Below, piece after piece: positions 5,625 through 6,769 of a stretch of 6,769 nt of DNA. The translations under genes and the position numbers were made by a program. How positions within the stretch are numbered: position 1 is the first letter of the stretch; each line of letters starts with the position of its first letter. The notes beneath the pieces are model-generated. The model was not told the DNA's origin, searched no databases, and saw only the letters and a program-made list of their open reading frames with translations. The DNA comes from Myxococcota bacterium (GTDB lineage: Bacteria > Myxococcota > Polyangia > GCA-2747355 > JAKLHH01), in NCBI GenBank assembly GCA_022710245.1, contig JAKLHH010000419.1, forward strand, positions 1 through 6,769, written 5' to 3'.

Positions 5625-5630
5625 TGCCGG

Positions 5631-6769
5631 ATGACTGACACGAAGCGCCGCCGCTGGGACAACACCACCCTGACGCTCACGCCGGACCCTGCCGCCAAGC
5701 CGCCGACGCCACAGCAGCTCGAGTCGCTGCACGTCCAGGTCTGGAAGAAGGCCTTCGCCAGCCTCGGCAAGGACCACCGGATGGAGCTCTACGGGCTGGA
5801 CCCCCACGTCACGCTGCAGCCCAAGGCTCCCGCCATGTGGTTCTACCCCGACGGCGACCTGCGCGAGGTCTCCCCGGGGGCGCTCACCTACGCCTTCCCG
5901 GCGACCGAGCTCGGCGAGCCCGAGTTCGTCTACATCCCGGTGCACCACTGGTTCAGGCTGGGGCTCGCCCGCGGACGCAGCAGCATCGCCAGGCTCCTCG
6001 CGGGCAGCGGTCTCTCCGTCGCGCTGCCCACCTTCGAGGAGGAGCTGGCGCAGACGACCTTCATCCTCGCCACGGTGCGGGGCGAGCTCCGCCAGCTCCT
6101 CGGCAGCAGCGCCGAGGAGCTCACGCTGCTCTCCGGCTCGGGCTGGACCCGGGTCGACACGCTCAGCCCCGAGGAGCGCCCGTGGCTGGTGGAGCTCTGG
6201 AGCGCGAGGCAGTGTCGCTGCCCGGTCTGCTGTCGCCTCCGTCCCCGGCCGGACCCGGCCGCGCTGCGCGCCGCGGCCTGGGCGCGCCGCCTCGAGGAGC
6301 TCGTCGCCGAGCACGGCGAGGGCGCGCGGCTCCTGGGCGCCATGCTCGAGCTCCGTGGCGAGGACGAATCTGCCCTTCATCGCGGAGCCTCCGAAGGAGG
6401 CGAGCAGGGCAAATTCTTCTCCGAGATGGGGAGGTGGCTCGAGTCGCGCGGCGCGGCGCTGGCGCAGAAGGACCCGGAGGCGGGGGAGGTCCTGCGTCGC
6501 CACCTGGCGGGGCCGCTGGAGGTGCGCACGGCCGCCTCGCGGCTCCTGGTCCCGGCCTTCCAGCGCGCCAGCGCCGCCTGCAAGCAGGCGCTGCTGCCCG
6601 CGGTGGCCGAGGCGCTGCGGTCGGAGGACGACGCGGTCGTCTACGAGGGGCTGAAGGTGTCGCTCCAGCGCAAGCACCTCTCGCCCGAGCTCCTCGAGCA
6701 GCTCCGTGGTCTGGCCGCGCGCCTGAGCCGGGACGGGGCGTCGATGAGTTGCCTGGCGACCCACCTCGA
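5631..6769 (+). CDS. Unrecognised protein with a CxCxxCC cluster, 3' truncated
   Basis: The frame stays open from ATG 5631 to the window edge, giving 379 residues and no stop. I do not recognise the family. The N-terminus is charged (MTDTKRRRWDNTTLTLTPDP), with no signal peptide, so it is probably cytoplasmic. Residues 30-130 look like a globular domain rich in aromatic residues (for example MELYGLDPHV, MWFYPDGDLREV, FVYIPVHHWFRLGLARG). At 195-201 is CRCPVCC, flanked by ARQ and RLRPRP, a possible metal site or redox cluster. The rest (209-379) is Ala/Leu/Arg-rich and mostly helical, perhaps HEAT-like. Sense orientation is supported by the balanced composition, the promoter and the divergent layout; the 409-codon frame opposite is Arg/Gly-rich and has no credible start. 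The neighbouring TIGR02996 gene may share regulation with it. Confidence 0.75.
   Translation, partial: MTDTKRRRWDNTTLTLTPDPAAKPPTPQQLESLHVQVWKKAFASLGKDHRMELYGLDPHVTLQPKAPAMWFYPDGDLREVSPGALTYAFPATELGEPEFVYIPVHHWFRLGLARGRSSIARLLAGSGLSVALPTFEEELAQTTFILATVRGELRQLLGSSAEELTLLSGSGWTRVDTLSPEERPWLVELWSARQCRCPVCCRLRPRPDPAALRAAAWARRLEELVAEHGEGARLLGAMLELRGEDESALHRGASEGGEQGKFFSEMGRWLESRGAALAQKDPEAGEVLRRHLAGPLEVRTAASRLLVPAFQRASAACKQALLPAVAEALRSEDDAVVYEGLKVSLQRKHLSPELLEQLRGLAARLSRDGASMSCLATHL
6366..6416. repeat. Nested inverted repeat inside the coding region
   Basis: The outer arms GAATCTGCCCT (6366-6376) and AGGGCAAATTC (6406-6416) pair with one mismatch in 11. Inside them, GCCTCC (6387-6392) and GGAGGC (6396-6401) form a perfect 6-bp stem with a GAA loop. 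The segment encodes ESALHRGASEGGEQGKF (residues 246-262) and is locally less GC-rich than its surroundings. It could be an mRNA hairpin, a small palindromic insertion that kept the frame, or chance. Confidence 0.5.

Noticed and set aside
5535..6764. 409-codon minus-strand frame opposite the rightmost gene
   Set aside because: Its product is Arg/Gly/Glu-rich and low in aromatic residues, as expected for an antisense shadow in GC-rich DNA. It would cover the divergent promoter region. The plus frame gives a balanced protein with a placed promoter.

Overview
The window is very GC-rich, with strong G/C preference at third codon positions. Its protein families point to a member of Myxococcota (a myxobacterium or close relative). 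These are an IgGFc-binding-type secreted protein, a periplasmic START-like protein, a repeat-companion (TIGR02996) protein, and several lineage-specific exported proteins. The assignment rests on recalled family distribution, not on a database search. I see no RNA gene, CRISPR array, transposase or integrase.

Layout, left to right. (1) 1-879, plus strand: the C-terminal 292 residues of an IgGFc-binding-domain surface protein, cut by the window edge. (2) 880-977: a short intergenic region dense in symmetric sequence, including a 13-nt-arm inverted repeat at 909-942, ending in a TACAAT hexamer just upstream of the next start. (3) 978-1637, plus: a small exported START/SRPBCC-like lipid-binding protein. 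(4) 1685-2902, minus, convergent with the previous gene: a secreted 405-residue protein with an HEDRH (HExxH) motif, possibly a zinc peptidase. (5) 2986-3471, minus, 83 bp upstream of gene 4 and in tandem with it: a 161-residue lipoprotein with a GYDDYS repeat and a C-terminal eight-cysteine pattern like a somatomedin-B domain. (6) 3661-5505, minus: a 614-residue TIGR02996 protein whose N-terminus is seven copies of a 9-bp repeat (Thr/Ala-Lys-Ser). (7) 5631-6769, plus, divergent from gene 6: an unrecognised protein that runs off the right edge. No complete plus-strand reading frame would list it, because it has no stop in the window.

The left two thirds is a cell-envelope or secretion neighbourhood: four exported proteins in a row if the IgGFc-type protein is exported, which cannot be seen here. 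The right third is a divergent pair of probably cytoplasmic proteins sharing a 125-bp promoter region. Both promoters there appear to use a TAGGCT -10 element, and the rightward one is placed for leaderless transcription. No complete known pathway is visible. The most distinctive items are the somatomedin-B-like lipoprotein next to the putative metalloprotease, the in-frame KST minisatellite, and the operator-like palindrome upstream of the START gene.
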